Below are positions 14,013 to 25,702 of a stretch of DNA of 64,000 nucleotides, piece after piece. The stretch comes from Oscarella lobularis (lineage: Eukaryota; Porifera; Homoscleromorpha; Homosclerophorida; Oscarellidae). The number at the start of each line of letters is the position of its first letter. Within the stretch, counting starts at the first letter, position 1. The translations under genes and the position numbers were made by a program. The DNA lies in assembly GCF_947507565.1 (NCBI RefSeq), contig NC_089183.1, positions 3,162,001-3,226,000 of the forward strand. The letters are read 5' to 3'. Under the pieces are notes generated by a model. The model ran no database searches. It saw only the letters and a list, made by a program, of their open reading frames with translations, and was not told the DNA's origin.

Positions 14013-14185
14013 TGTACTTGCACTTTTTAGCAGCAAATTATATAGTTATAACGAAAGGTGGGATACAATTTAGAAAGCAAAAAAGCAACAAAAAAGACAA
14101 GAAAAATGGAGAAGAGTAAAATAAAAAACTCACTGCCCCATTTACCTCATTGGGTAGCTACACGTACATACTCAGCAAAAAATTG
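14013..14185. repeat. Duplicated fragment of the 3' end of the L27-PDZ gene
   Basis: AACGAAAGGTGGGATACAA, AGAGTAAAATAAAA, ACTCACTGC and CATACTCAGCAAAAA here correspond in order to 23430-23640, the last exon and 3' flank of the L27-PDZ gene. The copy lies 9 kb away and joins directly to the C-terminal exon of the CARD gene at 14172-15383, where it replaces the DEATH domain. Confidence 0.8.
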
Positions 14186-15383
14186 TGAAATCTAGTTCAT
14201 CGAACAGGGAACGACTTTGTGAAAGATGATGGCTTTGGTTAAAGTTGACGGTCCATGAAGAATCTAACGAAGCCTTCCAATATATTCCAATGTCCAAGAC
14301 TAGCAAAAACCACGGCGAGCAACAAAAACACGTAAAATAATCTACGCAACGCCGGTGCAAAGGAACTCATAACGTAATTGAAATGCGTTGCATGTACCTC
14401 TTATTTGACCCATTTGTTTCTCCTTCATTTCTGCGTCTTTCAGTTTGTCTACTATCATAGAAAATTAAATTACGACGATGATATATTCCCTATCACAGTA
14501 AACCACCTGACGTGACTATGTTCTGGGACTGATGATTGTCTCTCTCTGAGAAAAAGTTTATTGATTATTATAAAGTTTTCCTACATACTATATTGTAATA
14601 ACCTCGACGTGGAAATCCCTTCAGGATTATTTCGTCTAAAAAATTCATTACTAGGAGAAACATTTCAACATGCAATGAAGACCTTATAGCAGCATCACAT
14701 TCATCTTGAGCTTGATAAGACGAAAGATCTCGGTCTTTTCTCAAGTTCTATCTCTATTTTTGGTTATAGTGAAGGACGTGTACTACCTTGTAGCGTACTT
14801 ACTTTACGTCAGTAGCACCCCGTATAATAATAATAAGGAAATCGTCTTGAAGATTTTTAAAACTGTCTTGAAGATTTTAAAGTTCCCTTGACGTTTTGAA
14901 AATTGTCTTGACAATTTTTAAAATTGCTTTAACGATTTTTAAAATTGCCTTGACAATTTTAAAAATATCCTTGACAATTTTAAAAATTGTTTTGACGATT
15001 TTTAAAATCGTGACGATTTTAATACGGGAAATAGTTCCGTAAGAATAGGTAGTACACGTCCTTCACTATAACCCTCTCTATTTACCTAGCAATATTTCGG
15101 CTAAGTGCCCTTGCGATGTTTTGTCGAGGGCTTGGCAGAATTTGTCGAACGAGCCCCGTGAACATCTCGTGAGAACGTCAAAAAGTTTTGTGGCTTTGTC
15201 GCTTTCGATTCCGGCCAGATCGATTCTTGCTCGCTGATTTCCGTTTATGAGTCCGTAAGATACGAGTAGATCGAGGAAGGTGCCGGTAACAAAGATGCTT
15301 TCGGTGACGGTAGCTACATTTGGCTGGAGATGAGTTTTCCACTTTGGATCCGCCATCTTGGAGACGCATGCGCCTTTCGTCAA
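14172..15383 (-). CDS. CARD-containing paralogue that has lost its DEATH domain
   Basis: Exon 1 (15383 to about 15086) encodes MTKGACVSKMADPKWKTHL and a CARD of about 90 residues (LLDLLVSYGL..-like helices, LAGIESDKATKLFDVLTRC, FDKFCQALDKTSQGHLAEIL). It is nearly identical to the CARD at 19447-19739. The intron after it carries a MITE (14760-15074) only a few bases from the donor. Small exons follow near 14600 and 14500. The final exon (about 14340-14172) starts like the TM exon of its paralogues, then runs into SSWTVNFNQSHHLSQSRS and stops. The DEATH domain is absent because sequence from the L27-PDZ gene (14013-14185) is fused on. Probably non-functional as a DEATH signaller. Confidence 0.65.
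14760..15074. mobile_element. MITE with 26-27-bp terminal inverted repeats and 9-bp target-site duplication
   Basis: GGTTATAGTGAAGGACGTGT... (14762-14788) is the reverse complement of 15047-15073. TCTCTATTT flanks both sides (14751-14759 and 15075-15083). The interior is an AT-rich series of direct and inverted CTTGACAATTTTTAAAATTG motifs. No coding capacity. The 9-bp duplication fits a MULE- or hAT-like family, but the family is not proven. Confidence 0.8.
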
Positions 15384-15486
15384 CGAAATGTATGTGACTT
15401 GAAGAGAAACATCAATAATTAAAAAACTCCATAAAAAATGGTCACATACAAATTAAAAAACTAAAAACGCAAGTTAAAAAATCATA

Positions 15487-18400
15487 TCAAATAGAATAGC
15501 CTTTCCCTTTCACAATATCCTTGAGTCGACCTCCAATGTGAACGTCATCACACGCTTTGACAACTCTTTTGCGCATTTCTCTTGAATCTCCATTCTTTTC
15601 GACATACTTTGCGAGAAGAAATCGACAATGAATTTTGCTTCCTTGTCCGCGTTCGCTAATTGCTTGAAGACTTTGCCAGTCATACCCCAACCAGTATCCT
15701 ATGTCTTGCCACTTGCTGAAACCAGCTTCACAAATGATCCAGGAGAAGTCGTTCCAACGTGCATCGTAGAAGGAAAGCGGGGACGAGTTTGTGGAAGACG
15801 ATGTCTTGGTATCTCCAATGTAGAAAACAACGTATGCAGTTAGAAAGGCCAGCAACAGCAACAGGTTCCCATAGCTTATTAATCTTTTGCATCGGCGTGA
15901 AAGAACTCATACGTAATTGAAATGCGTCACCTACCTGTTGGTCAATGTATTCGTTACTTCATTTCTAGATCTTTCTGTCTGACTACTATCAACAGAAATA
16001 TTTATACTAATTATTTGTAAATAGAATATATTCCCTATCGTGGACCACCTGACGTGACTTCCAACTGGAAGACGTTCTCGGGCTGATGAAAGTTCGTTTC
16101 TGAAAACAATTTATTGATTATCATGAAGTTCCTATATATGATCTATGATAACCTCAACGTGGCGTTTTCTTCATTTTTATTTTGCAGACTACGCTGAGCA
16201 TTATCTAGTTCCTCCCTAAAAGAAAATCATTCAGCGGACAAAGCATCTAAATATGCAACTATTCTAACCTCAAAGTGGATATCTCTTCAACATGAATACG
16301 AAGATGACGTTGAGTCTTACCCAGTTCCAGTCTAAAAGTTGACAAATAATTTAAATAATAACGTGCTAATCGTCAATAACGTTAGCGTGGAGATCTTGGC
16401 TTGATCACTCTGCTGGTCAGACAGTTTCTGGCTAAAAAGACAAAGTAATTATTTGAACCACTTGAAGAAAATTCATCTGCATTATTCACCTCAACGTCAA
16501 ATTCTCCCTATTTTTCTCCTGTAAAAGACGATCAAGTTCATCTGCTTTGCTTTGAGATAACAAAAGCTTTTGCCTGATGCAAAAGAATTGCTCAAATACG
16601 ATTGAATGTCATCCTTTGTAACCTTAATGGGTCTATGACATCGTTGCACTGCTGAAAACAACGCTGAATTTCATCTACCTCCTTTTGACAAGACTCCAGA
16701 TCTTGTCTAAGTTAACCAGGTATTATGCTAACAGTTTAGGTCACCTCATAGAAAATTCCTGAATAACCTCATGAAAGTATTTTTATCAAAAGGAGGACGA
16801 GAGTCGGCCCGTTCTTCATCAGGTTTTTGTCTGGGCGAATTGAAATAAACACAATTTTATGAGAAACAATAATATAATCAAATTTATCACCTTGCAGCAC
16901 TCTGCATTTCATCTAGAATCATCGATGAACGCAATTCTATGTATGACTTACTTCTCGAATCTTAAATGACAATCAATTAAACGTCAACTGAAGCAACTTA
17001 GAAATACCAAACTGAAAAAAGGTAAGAATTGGACCAGGTCCGCCGCAGAGAAAAACGATAGTCTTTTGGCCTTCGCTCTGCACAGAGTGAGACGTGTGAT
17101 CGACTATAGATGCATTTGGTTCATCGATCTAAAATCAATAATCAATACACCAAGATAGCTGCTGCTGTTGTGTAGCAACCTGATATGCCATGAGAGACTC
17201 ATAATCAAAAAGATAAACATAGTCAGATTTGCCAGGTATCAAGTGTCCACCAGTGAGAAGGCCTAGCAGTTTTCCTTCTAATCCCTCTATCACAAAATCA
17301 CAAAGAGAATGTCCTTTTCTGGGTGATGGAATGACATCGAAAGTGATGATCACCCAAGCCTATAACACTATATAAAAAAACGAACAAACAACCAATCTAC
17401 TGTACCTGTGCTATTAAATTTATGACCAAAGAGTGAGTTGCATTTTTGCTATCAATTCCATAGAGAAATAATCTATGTTGATCAATTGGGATCATTGCAG
17501 CGTCTTGAAGTGGATTTGGCCTGTACCCACTCAATTTCAAATCTGACCACGCCCCTGCCATTTAATTAATCGATATTTAGCTTGACATAAATTGAAACGT
17601 AACCCCTCACCTTCATCATTGCCATCTAATTGAAATTCAAAAATCTCATCGCTCCAATCATCTTCATCCTTACAGGCCTCATATTGGAGTTGGTCACGAG
17701 AAACATTGCCTGTGTTTCCCCCAAACATGACCATTTTTGAACGTGAAATCGCACACAAGCAGCACGCAAAGCGATTGGCAGGCTTATTTTCCTCCTCATG
17801 CGGTGAAACTTCAGACCATTTCATTTCAGTGGGATCGAGGCAATAAACAATTCCCAGTCGATCTCCACTTTCCTTTTTTCCTCCGTAGGAGAAGATCCTT
17901 TGGTTCATCGTGACGCATTGTGCCTTGATGCAAGGTGGAGGAATTTTTCTGCCTTGAACCACAAAACGTCTCCATTCCCTTTTCAGCACCTTGAACCTCC
18001 AAATTAGATTCCGCGAGAGGTACGTTGAGAAATTCCAGCCACCGAAGAGGTAGATGCTACCGTTGAGAAAGACACTTTCGTGGCACAGGCGAGTTTCCGG
18101 TTGAACGGTTGAATCTTGCCTTTCGAGATGTTTCTCGTCTAAAACGCCCAGAGCTTAAATAATTTGTTGTATCTACATCGTCATCAGGGTCTTTCAAAAG
18201 TATTTACATCAGGGAGGAGAAACTATTCATGCCTAACCCTCACCTCGCAATATTTTGGCTAAGTGCTCGTGTTCCGTCTCGTCTAGGGCTTGGCAGAATG
18301 TTTCAAACGAGGTTGGTGGACGTGTTATGAGAATTTCAAAGAGTTTCGCTGCTTTGTCGCTTTCAATTCCGGCCAGATCAATTCTTCCGCGCTGGCGTAT

Positions 18401-18535
18401 GTTTATGAGTCCGTACTGCACGAGTTTGTCGAGTAAAGTGCCGGTAACGTAGATGCTTTCTGTAACGGTGGCGAATTTCGGTACGAGGTGAGTCTTCCAC
18501 ATCGGGTCTGCCATCTTGGCAGGCAGCCAAGCCAA
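15487..18535 (-). CDS. CARD - Kelch - coiled coil - TM - DEATH protein
   Basis: Exon 1 (18535-18240) encodes a CARD (MADPMWKTHL..., LLDKLVQYGLI, FETFCQALDETEHEHLAKIL). Kelch exons follow (about 18130-17120; IYLFGGWNFS, RIFSYGGKK, MVMFGGNTG, with the repeated hydrophobic-hydrophobic-GG pattern). A string of short exons (16960-16080) has coiled-coil composition. The last exon (about 15861-15487) encodes a TM segment (LLLAFLTAYVVFYIG), a Ser/Thr/Pro stalk, and a DEATH domain (WNDFSWIICEAGFSKWQDIG, CRFLLAKYVEKNGDSREM, VVKACDDVHIGGRLKDIV). Domain identities come from pattern recognition. CARD and DEATH are homotypic interaction domains, so a membrane-anchored adaptor is likely (inference). Exon junctions in the coiled-coil part are approximate. 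Confidence 0.75.
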
Positions 18536-18645
18536 GCGGCGCGCGCATGCGCGCGAGGAGATCGAGATACTGTATTGAGAGATAGTAAAATTGAGAAAAT
18601 GGTCACATTGATGACAAAGAAACTAAAAACGCAAATTAAATCATA

Positions 18646-19739
18646 TCAAATAAGATAGCCGTCCCGTTTCACGATATCCTTGAGTCGACCTCCAATGTGA
18701 ACGTCATCACACGCTTTGACAACTCTTTCGCGCATTTCTTTTGAATCTCCATTCTTTTCTATATATTTTGCAAGAAGAGCTCGACAATCTCTTTCGCTTC
18801 CTTGTCCGCTTTCGCGAATTACTTGAAGACTCTGCCAGTCATACCCCAACCGGTCTCCGATGTCTTGCCACTTGCTGAGACCGGCTTCACAAATGATCCG
18901 GGAGAAGTCATTCCAAGGTGCATCGTAAAGAGAAGAAACAGGGGACGAGTTTGTGGAAGATGATGGCTTCGGGTAGACGGGAGATGATGAGGATGATGTC
19001 TTCAGATATCCAACATAGACGCCAGCAGCACCAATGCTGAGCAACAAAAGCACGTAAAATAATCTACACAACGCCGGCGTGAAGGAGCTCATAACGTAAT
19101 TGAAATGCGTTGCATGTACCTGTTATTTGTTTCTTCTTCATTTCTGCGTCTTTCAGTTTGTCCACTATCATAGAAAATAGTTGCGACGATGATATATTCC
19201 CTATTACAGTAAACCACCTGACGTGACTACGTTCTAGTGCTGATGATCGTCTCTCTCTGAAAAACGGTTTATTGATTATTTTTAAGTTCTCCTATATACT
19301 ATTTCGTAATAACCTCAACGTGGAAATTCCTTCAGGATTATTTCGTCTAAAAGAAATTTATTATTAGGAGAAATATTTCAACATGCAATGAAGACCTTAT
19401 AGTAGCAGAATCATATTCATCTTGAGAAGACGAAAGATCTCGCAATATTTCGGCTAAGTGCCCTTGCGATGTTTTGTCGAGGGCTCGGCAGAATTTGTCG
19501 AACGAGCCCGGTGAGCATCTCGTGAGAACTTCAAAAAGTTTTGTGGCTTTGTCGCTTTCTATCATATCGGCCCGATCAATTCTTGCGCGCTGGTTCATGG
19601 TTATGAGTCCGTAAGATACGAGTAGATCGAGGAGGATGCCGGTAACGAAGATGCTTTCGGTGACGGTAGCTACATTTGGCTGGAGATGAGTCTTCCACTT
19701 CGGATCCGCCATCTTGGAGACGCATGCGCCTTTCGTCAA
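18646..19739 (-). CDS. CARD - TM - DEATH protein (short paralogue)
   Basis: A CARD exon starts at 19739 (MTKGACVSKMADPKWKTHL, VSYGLITMNQRARI, SFDKFCRALDKTSQGHLAEI). Short linker exons follow near 19420, 19330, 19240 and 19150 (for example ERRSSALERSHV and SGQTERRRNEEETNN). The C-terminal exon from about 19070 encodes LFYVLLLLSIGAAGVYVGYL (TM), a Ser/Pro-rich stalk and a DEATH domain (IICEAGLSKWQDIGDRLGYD, LLAKYIEKNGDSKEMRERV) ending at 18646. Exon phases agree across the linker junctions I checked. This is the smallest complete-looking member of the array and lacks Kelch and most coiled coil. Confidence 0.75.
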
Positions 19740-19856
19740 CGAAATGTATGTGACTTGAAGAGAAACATCAATAATTAAATAGAGATCAAATCATTTTGAT
19801 AGCGTGTTTCAAAGAAAAAATACGAAAAACCGGTTAATTAATTAAAAATTGCGTCA

Positions 19857-19962
19857 AATTTTTTACAAAGTATAGCCTTCCTTTGATAGATTCTCAGTAA
19901 GGAGGCCATCAAGTTCAACTGCGAAGCAAGCGTCAATTATTTCTCCACGTACCTTTTTTGAG
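19857..19962 (-). pseudogene. Relict DEATH-domain tail
   Basis: The minus strand reads SKKVRGEIIDACFAVELDG, LLTENLSKEGYTL and stop. This matches the C-terminal 35 residues of the DEATH domain at 12087 more closely than its immediate neighbours. It stands alone between the DEATH exon at 19976 and the CARD exon at 19739, so it is the remnant of an extra paralogue. Confidence 0.65.
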
Positions 19963-19975
19963 TTAAAAAATCATA

Positions 19976-22900
19976 TCAAATAGAATAGCCTTTTCCTTTC
20001 ACGATATCCTTGAGTCGACCTCCAATGTGAACGTCATCACACGCTTTGACAACTCTTTTGCGCATTTCTTTTGAATCTCCATTCTTTTCGAAATACTTTG
20101 CGAGAAGAGATTGACAATGATCTTTGCTTCCTTGTCCGCTTTCGCGAATCACTTGAAGACTGTGCCAGTCATACCCCAACCGGTATCCTATGTCTTGCCA
20201 CTTGCTGAGACCAGCTTCACAAATGATCCAGGAGAAGTCGTTCCAACGTGCATCGTAGAAGGAAAGCGGGGACGAGTTCGTGGAAGACGATGTCTCCAGA
20301 TAATATCTGAAGTAGATACCACCAAAAATTGCTAAAATGCTGAGCAACAAAAAGACGTGATAGGGTTCGACAAATCTACGCGACATCCAACGGCGTGAAG
20401 GAACTCATACGTAATTGAAATGCGTCACATACCTGTTGAATACCCCACGTCTTTCCGTCTGCGTACTACCAACAGAATAGTTATGATTAATTATTCTTCA
20501 ATAGAATATATCCCTCAATCCATAGACCACCTGACGTGACTTCTCTCAACTTCGAGACGTTCTAGGGCTGACGAAAGTTTGCCTCTAGAAAAACAACTAA
20601 TTGATTATCATGAAGTTTCCTATATACTATCTGTGATAACCTCAATGTGAAAATCTCTTTCTTTTTATTTTCCAGACTGCGCTGATTATCCAGTTCCCGC
20701 CTACGGGAAGAGGAGAGATCTCGTCTAAACCAAACAAACGAAATATAGATTCAATGGGAACAATGACCTACTTCTATTCTAACCTCAAAGTGGATATCTC
20801 TTCGGCTGCTTTCTCCGCGCGAGACGCAAGATCTTGTGCTTTCTGTTCAAACTCCAGTCTAAAAATTACAAGTAGAAATGCGCTGAAGAATTGACAGCAT
20901 GTAATTAATAACCTCTCGCTACTTTTCTGCTTTAAATGTTTCTCAAGTTCAGCTATTTTGCTTTGAGAAGTTTCAGACTCTTGCCTGATTAATAAATTAA
21001 ATAAGCCAATTTCTTAAAAAGATAATCCTTATTAATTAACTTCATAGCTCTAATTTTGTCTTTTTGTTTCTTTAGACAATGTTGCGCTTCAGCTGCTTTT
21101 TTCTCGCTAGATGCAAGATCTTGTTTTTTCTGCTCAAGACGACGCCGAGAATCATCAAGCTCTCGTCTAAAAATTACATAATTTATTAAATAAGATTACA
21201 TAGGACAAAATGCCTATTCCACCTTAGGACAGAGATCTCGTGGTTGCGTTGCTGAAGATTAAATCGAACATTAGCTTCTTCTTTTTTACAAGATGCTAGA
21301 TCTTGTCTAAATTGAGAATAGGGGTCAATACCAATTATTATTATTCAGATATTGTGATAACCTTATGGCAGGAATCTCAATATTTTTACACTGCTTGAGA
21401 TCTGCTTCCGTTGAAGCCAATACTTGCCTACAGTTTCTAAATTAAATAGAAAAGGTTAAAAAGTCTTGTCTGCAAGAATGTGGCCTAAACGCGATCAATA
21501 AAATATCACCTGGAGCACTCTGATTCTTTCTCCAATTGAGCACATTTTCGTTGAAGATCATAACATCTCAATAAAAAATGCAGCTCTGGTGCCATTTTCA
21601 CAAAAATCTCCTTTGTCGAATCTTAGAACAAAAAATGAAATAAACGAAACGCAGTTCCATTCAGCACAAAATACCAAGATGAAGAACTTTAAAACCCCTA
21701 TAATAGAAAACAAGGTCTTTGTTCTGCACACAGTGCAACGTGTGCGAGAATTGTTTTTTAATAGACCAAATCCTGATGTCCATCTAGAGTGTATGAATCA
21801 ATAACAAATTAGGATGTCATTGTGACAAAACCTCATAATATTTGTGATCATCAATATCTGAAACGTAAACAGAATCACAGAAATTGATTACCAGGATACC
21901 AATGAGAAGATGAAGTGATTTCTCTTCGATTTCGAATCCTTCCTTCACAAATTGACAAATTGCATCACATCCTCTGGGTGTTTGAACAAAATCAATGGTT
22001 GTCCAGCTCTATCAATCAATCAATCAATTAGTAGTAGTCATTAATAATTCAAAATTACTTCATTGTGCAAATTCAACACGAACGAGCAACTGCTGATTTC
22101 AAAAAGAATGGCCCGATTTTGGTCAATTGATACCATGACAGGATCTTTAAGTGGTCTTGGCCTTTTCCCGCTCAACTTCAAATCCAAACACACCCCTAGA
22201 ATGATTTTTACTTTGATTGATGATACTAATAGAAATGTTCAACTCACTTCGTCCTTCGTTGTCCACTTCCACTTTATAAATTTCATTATTCCACCCATGC
22301 ACCTCATTTGCTCCAGACTGAAGCGAACGGTTGTCGCCCGGGTCATGTCCCCCAAACATGATGATCCTTGATCCAATGACACACAGACAGCATCGTGCGC
22401 GCGGAGCCGGCTTTCCTTCAATATCCACTTCAATCCATTTCATACTCTTTGGATCAAGACAATAAACGGCTTTCAGGATCTCGCAGTCTTTCGCCATTCC
22501 TCCGTAGGAGTAGATCATTTCGTTGATCACGACGCAACGTGCTCCTGTGCAAGATGGAGGAATGGTTTGGCCTCGAACCAAACGATGGACCCATTTCCTT
22601 TTTGAAGCTTCAACGCCAAGATTCATCACCCAGATTATATTGCGGGGAAAGAATTTTGAGTCGGTTGCTCCGCCAAAGAGATAGAGATGATTATTGACCA
22701 ACGCGCTTTCATGATCCTCAAATTCGACATCGTCAGCCGTTGAAGTGACTTTTGAGACTTTGGCTATGCCAGAAATCAATAAAAAATATTACAATTTACG
22801 CAGCTAATAGCACGCGCAAAGGACTTTACGTAACTAATTGCACAGTAACGAAATTTAAAAAATGAGGGCGCGCAAAATCGCCGTGTACCACTATTAGCTT

Positions 22901-23035
22901 CCCTCCGACGGCCCTGGTGACTTGAAGTATCGGGGAAGCGATCATCACTTTCGGCGTTCCGAGGGTCCTAGAATCGAAGGGCTTAGAGTAGTGAACGTTT
23001 TGACCTTTAGAATGAACAGAAGAGGCCACTCCCAC
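19976..23035 (-). CDS. Kelch - coiled coil - TM - DEATH protein
   Basis: Exon 1 (from 23035) encodes MGVASSVHSKGQNVHYSKPF and no CARD. Kelch-repeat exons span about 22780-21800 (LVNNHLYLFGGATD, INEMIYSYGGMAKD, GSRIIMFGGHDP, APRARCCLC). Short coiled-coil exons lie at 21560-20570 (for example LEQKKQDLASSEKKAAEAQH). The terminal exon encodes a TM segment (VFLLLSILAIFGGIYFRYYL), a short Ser/Thr stalk and a DEATH domain (IICEAGLSKWQDIGYRLGYD, LLAKYFEKNGDSKEM, KDIVKGKGYSI) ending at 19976. The architecture matches the gene at 15487-18535 apart from the missing CARD. Function by family analogy: a membrane-anchored death-fold adaptor with a beta-propeller sensor or scaffold. Confidence 0.75.
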
Positions 23036-23592
23036 CTAAAACGCGACGATCGTGTAGCCTAACGACGTGCTGTTAGAAGGTAAAACGCTACATTTCCTCT
23101 ATTCGTTTGCGCTTTTAGCATCGATACCGAACGCGTTAGGGCCCAAACCACTACGCTGTCACGTGTTGGTTCGTTCCAAATTTCGCCTCTTCACCAGTCT
23201 GTCTTCACTAACATTGTCGATCGAGTCTTTCCTGGATAAGATTCTGAAGAGCTTCTTCATTTCTCAGTAAAATACGCACGCGCAGTTCCGGATCCATAAT
23301 ATTTTGGCAATACAGTAGCAGAACTACTAACCTTCAAATTATATCACAGTCATTGTCGTTGAAAACGCTCAGTCGCGTTTCTGTCTGTCATTTTTTGAGC
23401 TCAGTTAAATAAGAGTAGACTACTAGTGGTAGGTACTTTTCACTTTTCGGCAGCAAATAACATTCTATATATAGTTATAATGAAAGGTGGGATACAAATC
23501 TAAAAACAGGCCAAGGAAGAAAGCAAAAAAGCGCAACAAAGAAAAAGACAAGGAAAAAATGAAGAAGAGTAAAATAAAAGACTCACTGCACC

Positions 23593-25423
23593 CTATTTAG
23601 CTCGTTGAGCAGCTACCCGTTCATACTCAGCAAAAACTAAAAAGAAAAAACGGTGATGAAAAGCCTAGACAAAAAAGTTAATTAAACAACTCACCTGCAG
23701 GATTTGACGTCAATACAAAATCAACATTTCCACCAGCGGAAATTTGCTAAGAAAAAAAATTAAAGACACATATAAATAGAAACAATTAATTACAAACCTT
23801 TATAACAGATGCAGCATCAGTATAAGACTTCTTCTCTATAAAAAAACAATTTCATCAAAAATTATTAAATACAATGTGTCTATTGTACCCATGGTGATTC
23901 CATTAATACTCAATATTTGATCGCCCTTCTTTAGACGCCCGTCCCGCTCCGCGTAACCCCCAGAAACGAGCATAGAAACAAAAACCCCAGTCGTTGCCGT
24001 GCCAACGATACTCATACCCAATCCCTCTGAACCCTTAGTCAACGAAACAGTTCTCTGAGAACGCGACTCAGCCGACTGGAAAAAAGAAATAATTAAATAG
24101 AGATTATCTAAGTTTTTTGTCACCTGTTCGAAACGGGTCATTGATTGCTTGTTACGCATAAAGAGAAGAGAATCGGCTCGTTGTGTACGAGCGTTGGAGT
24201 TTGATTCGGTTCTCGATGAAACGTCACCGTTTTCACGTTTCTGCGATGACGTCGTCGTAATAAAACTCGTCTCAGCTTCACAAGAATTCAAAAAATTGAG
24301 ATATTTTAATTTTTGTATTTTTCACCGGTGAGTGCGTTTTCGTCGAGTGTGGATCGTCTTTGCGCCGTTTTCGTCGTCAATTCGTCGAGAAACGACGGTG
24401 ATGTAGCGCCGCCTGACTTCTGTCGTTCCCGTTTGTCCTCCAATGGAGCGACAACGTCGTTACTCTCGTCCAATAGCGCGCGCGCTTTCGCCAGAACCGG
24501 ATCCGTGTGAAAGGAATCCCATTGGAGAGGAAGATCATCGTCAGGATCGTCGGCGTTGTCATGGGAACGGATGCGATGGGAACCGTTTTCTTTGGGAATG
24601 GTGGTGGAATCGGCGGCGAGGTAACTTCGGAGGGATCCCAAGGAGATGCCATAGCGACGACAGAAGCCAACAGCGTCACCTTTGTTATGAACGTCCCACG
24701 TGGAATCAAACGTGGACACATCCTAGGGGAGGGGGGAGGAGAAGACAATAGAATACTGCGTCTAATTCATTTAAAATGTCACGTGATAATTAATTAGGCA
24801 TTTCCCATTTATAATGACAGTGACCCTTGTACAATGAATGAATGCGTCCATATGAAAGAACGTCCTCTCGTTTCCTCTAATTATTCAACAGACACTAAAG
24901 TAGGAAGCAGCTGTCGGCTAGCCTCTCGACCGAACGGACGTCCTTTCGACCGCGAAACGCCGCAGAAAAAGGGGTCCCCCCTCCCCTCCCAACCGAAAAG
25001 AACTAAACAAACATGCCATCCTACATCCGACGTCCTACGCGCGATTTCCCTAGGCGATTTTCCCAGCACGATCCCGCGCCCATCGATCTAGACTATTTTT
25101 TGAAGAATAACTCTACGTGTTACCCCCTCTGGGATAAGAGAAATGGTCTCTTTGGCGACCGTCGTTCGGTTCAAGTACGCACGCGCGGTTTTTCGCTTTT
25201 TACCTCGACGTACGACTGTTGTATGTCGATGAGCGACGTGAAGAGGCTGCTTCGGAGGACGTCGATTGCTCGCGCGAGCGCTTCGACGTGTTCGGGCTCC
25301 GTTTCGGCGTCCAATTTGCCGATAAAGTCTTCGAGGAGTCTTAGCGCGCGCGCGGCGTCTGAAAGACGAGGTGTGAGTTGCGAAGGGCCGCACGCGGAGC
25401 TCACCTTGACGTGACAGTGGCAT
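23593..25423 (-). CDS. L27-PDZ protein related to DLG (discs large)
   Basis: ATG 25423 begins MPLSRQ, and after an intron the frame continues DAARALRLLEDFIGKL and VLRSSLFTSLIDIQQSYVE. This is an L27 domain very close to the DLG1 N-terminus (MPVRKQD..RALHLLEEY in the family). After a ~460-bp intron, a disordered exon (24721 to about 24325; DVSTFDSTWDVHNKG) leads to a Ser/Arg-rich exon (about 24280-24124), then one PDZ domain (24077-23593; GLGMSIVGTATTGVFVSMLV, KKGDQILSINGITMG, and a tail FAEYERVAAQRAK). DLG proteins scaffold membrane complexes. This one has a single PDZ and no SH3 or GK domain in the window, so it is a short DLG-like gene. It is divergent from GATD1, 279 bp apart. Confidence 0.82.
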
Positions 25424-25702
25424 GGCTGTGTCAATGTCGTGGGACGTCCTGCGCTTCTAAAGAAAGGGATGTCTTGCAACTCACGTGCAGTTAGCGCGCG
25501 TCGCTAAATAAATCGAATAATTTTTCGTGCACCCAAATAAATGTTCTTCTTACCTCTCTATATAAAAGATAAAGAAGCTACTGATTGATTACTTGAATTC
25601 TGGCGCCAGCTATCCTACGAGACGAGTTTCACGTGGTAAACCACGTGCGCTAGACTCTAGAGACGCTCTGCAAACAAATCGCGAGGCAAACTTACTTGCT
25701 TT

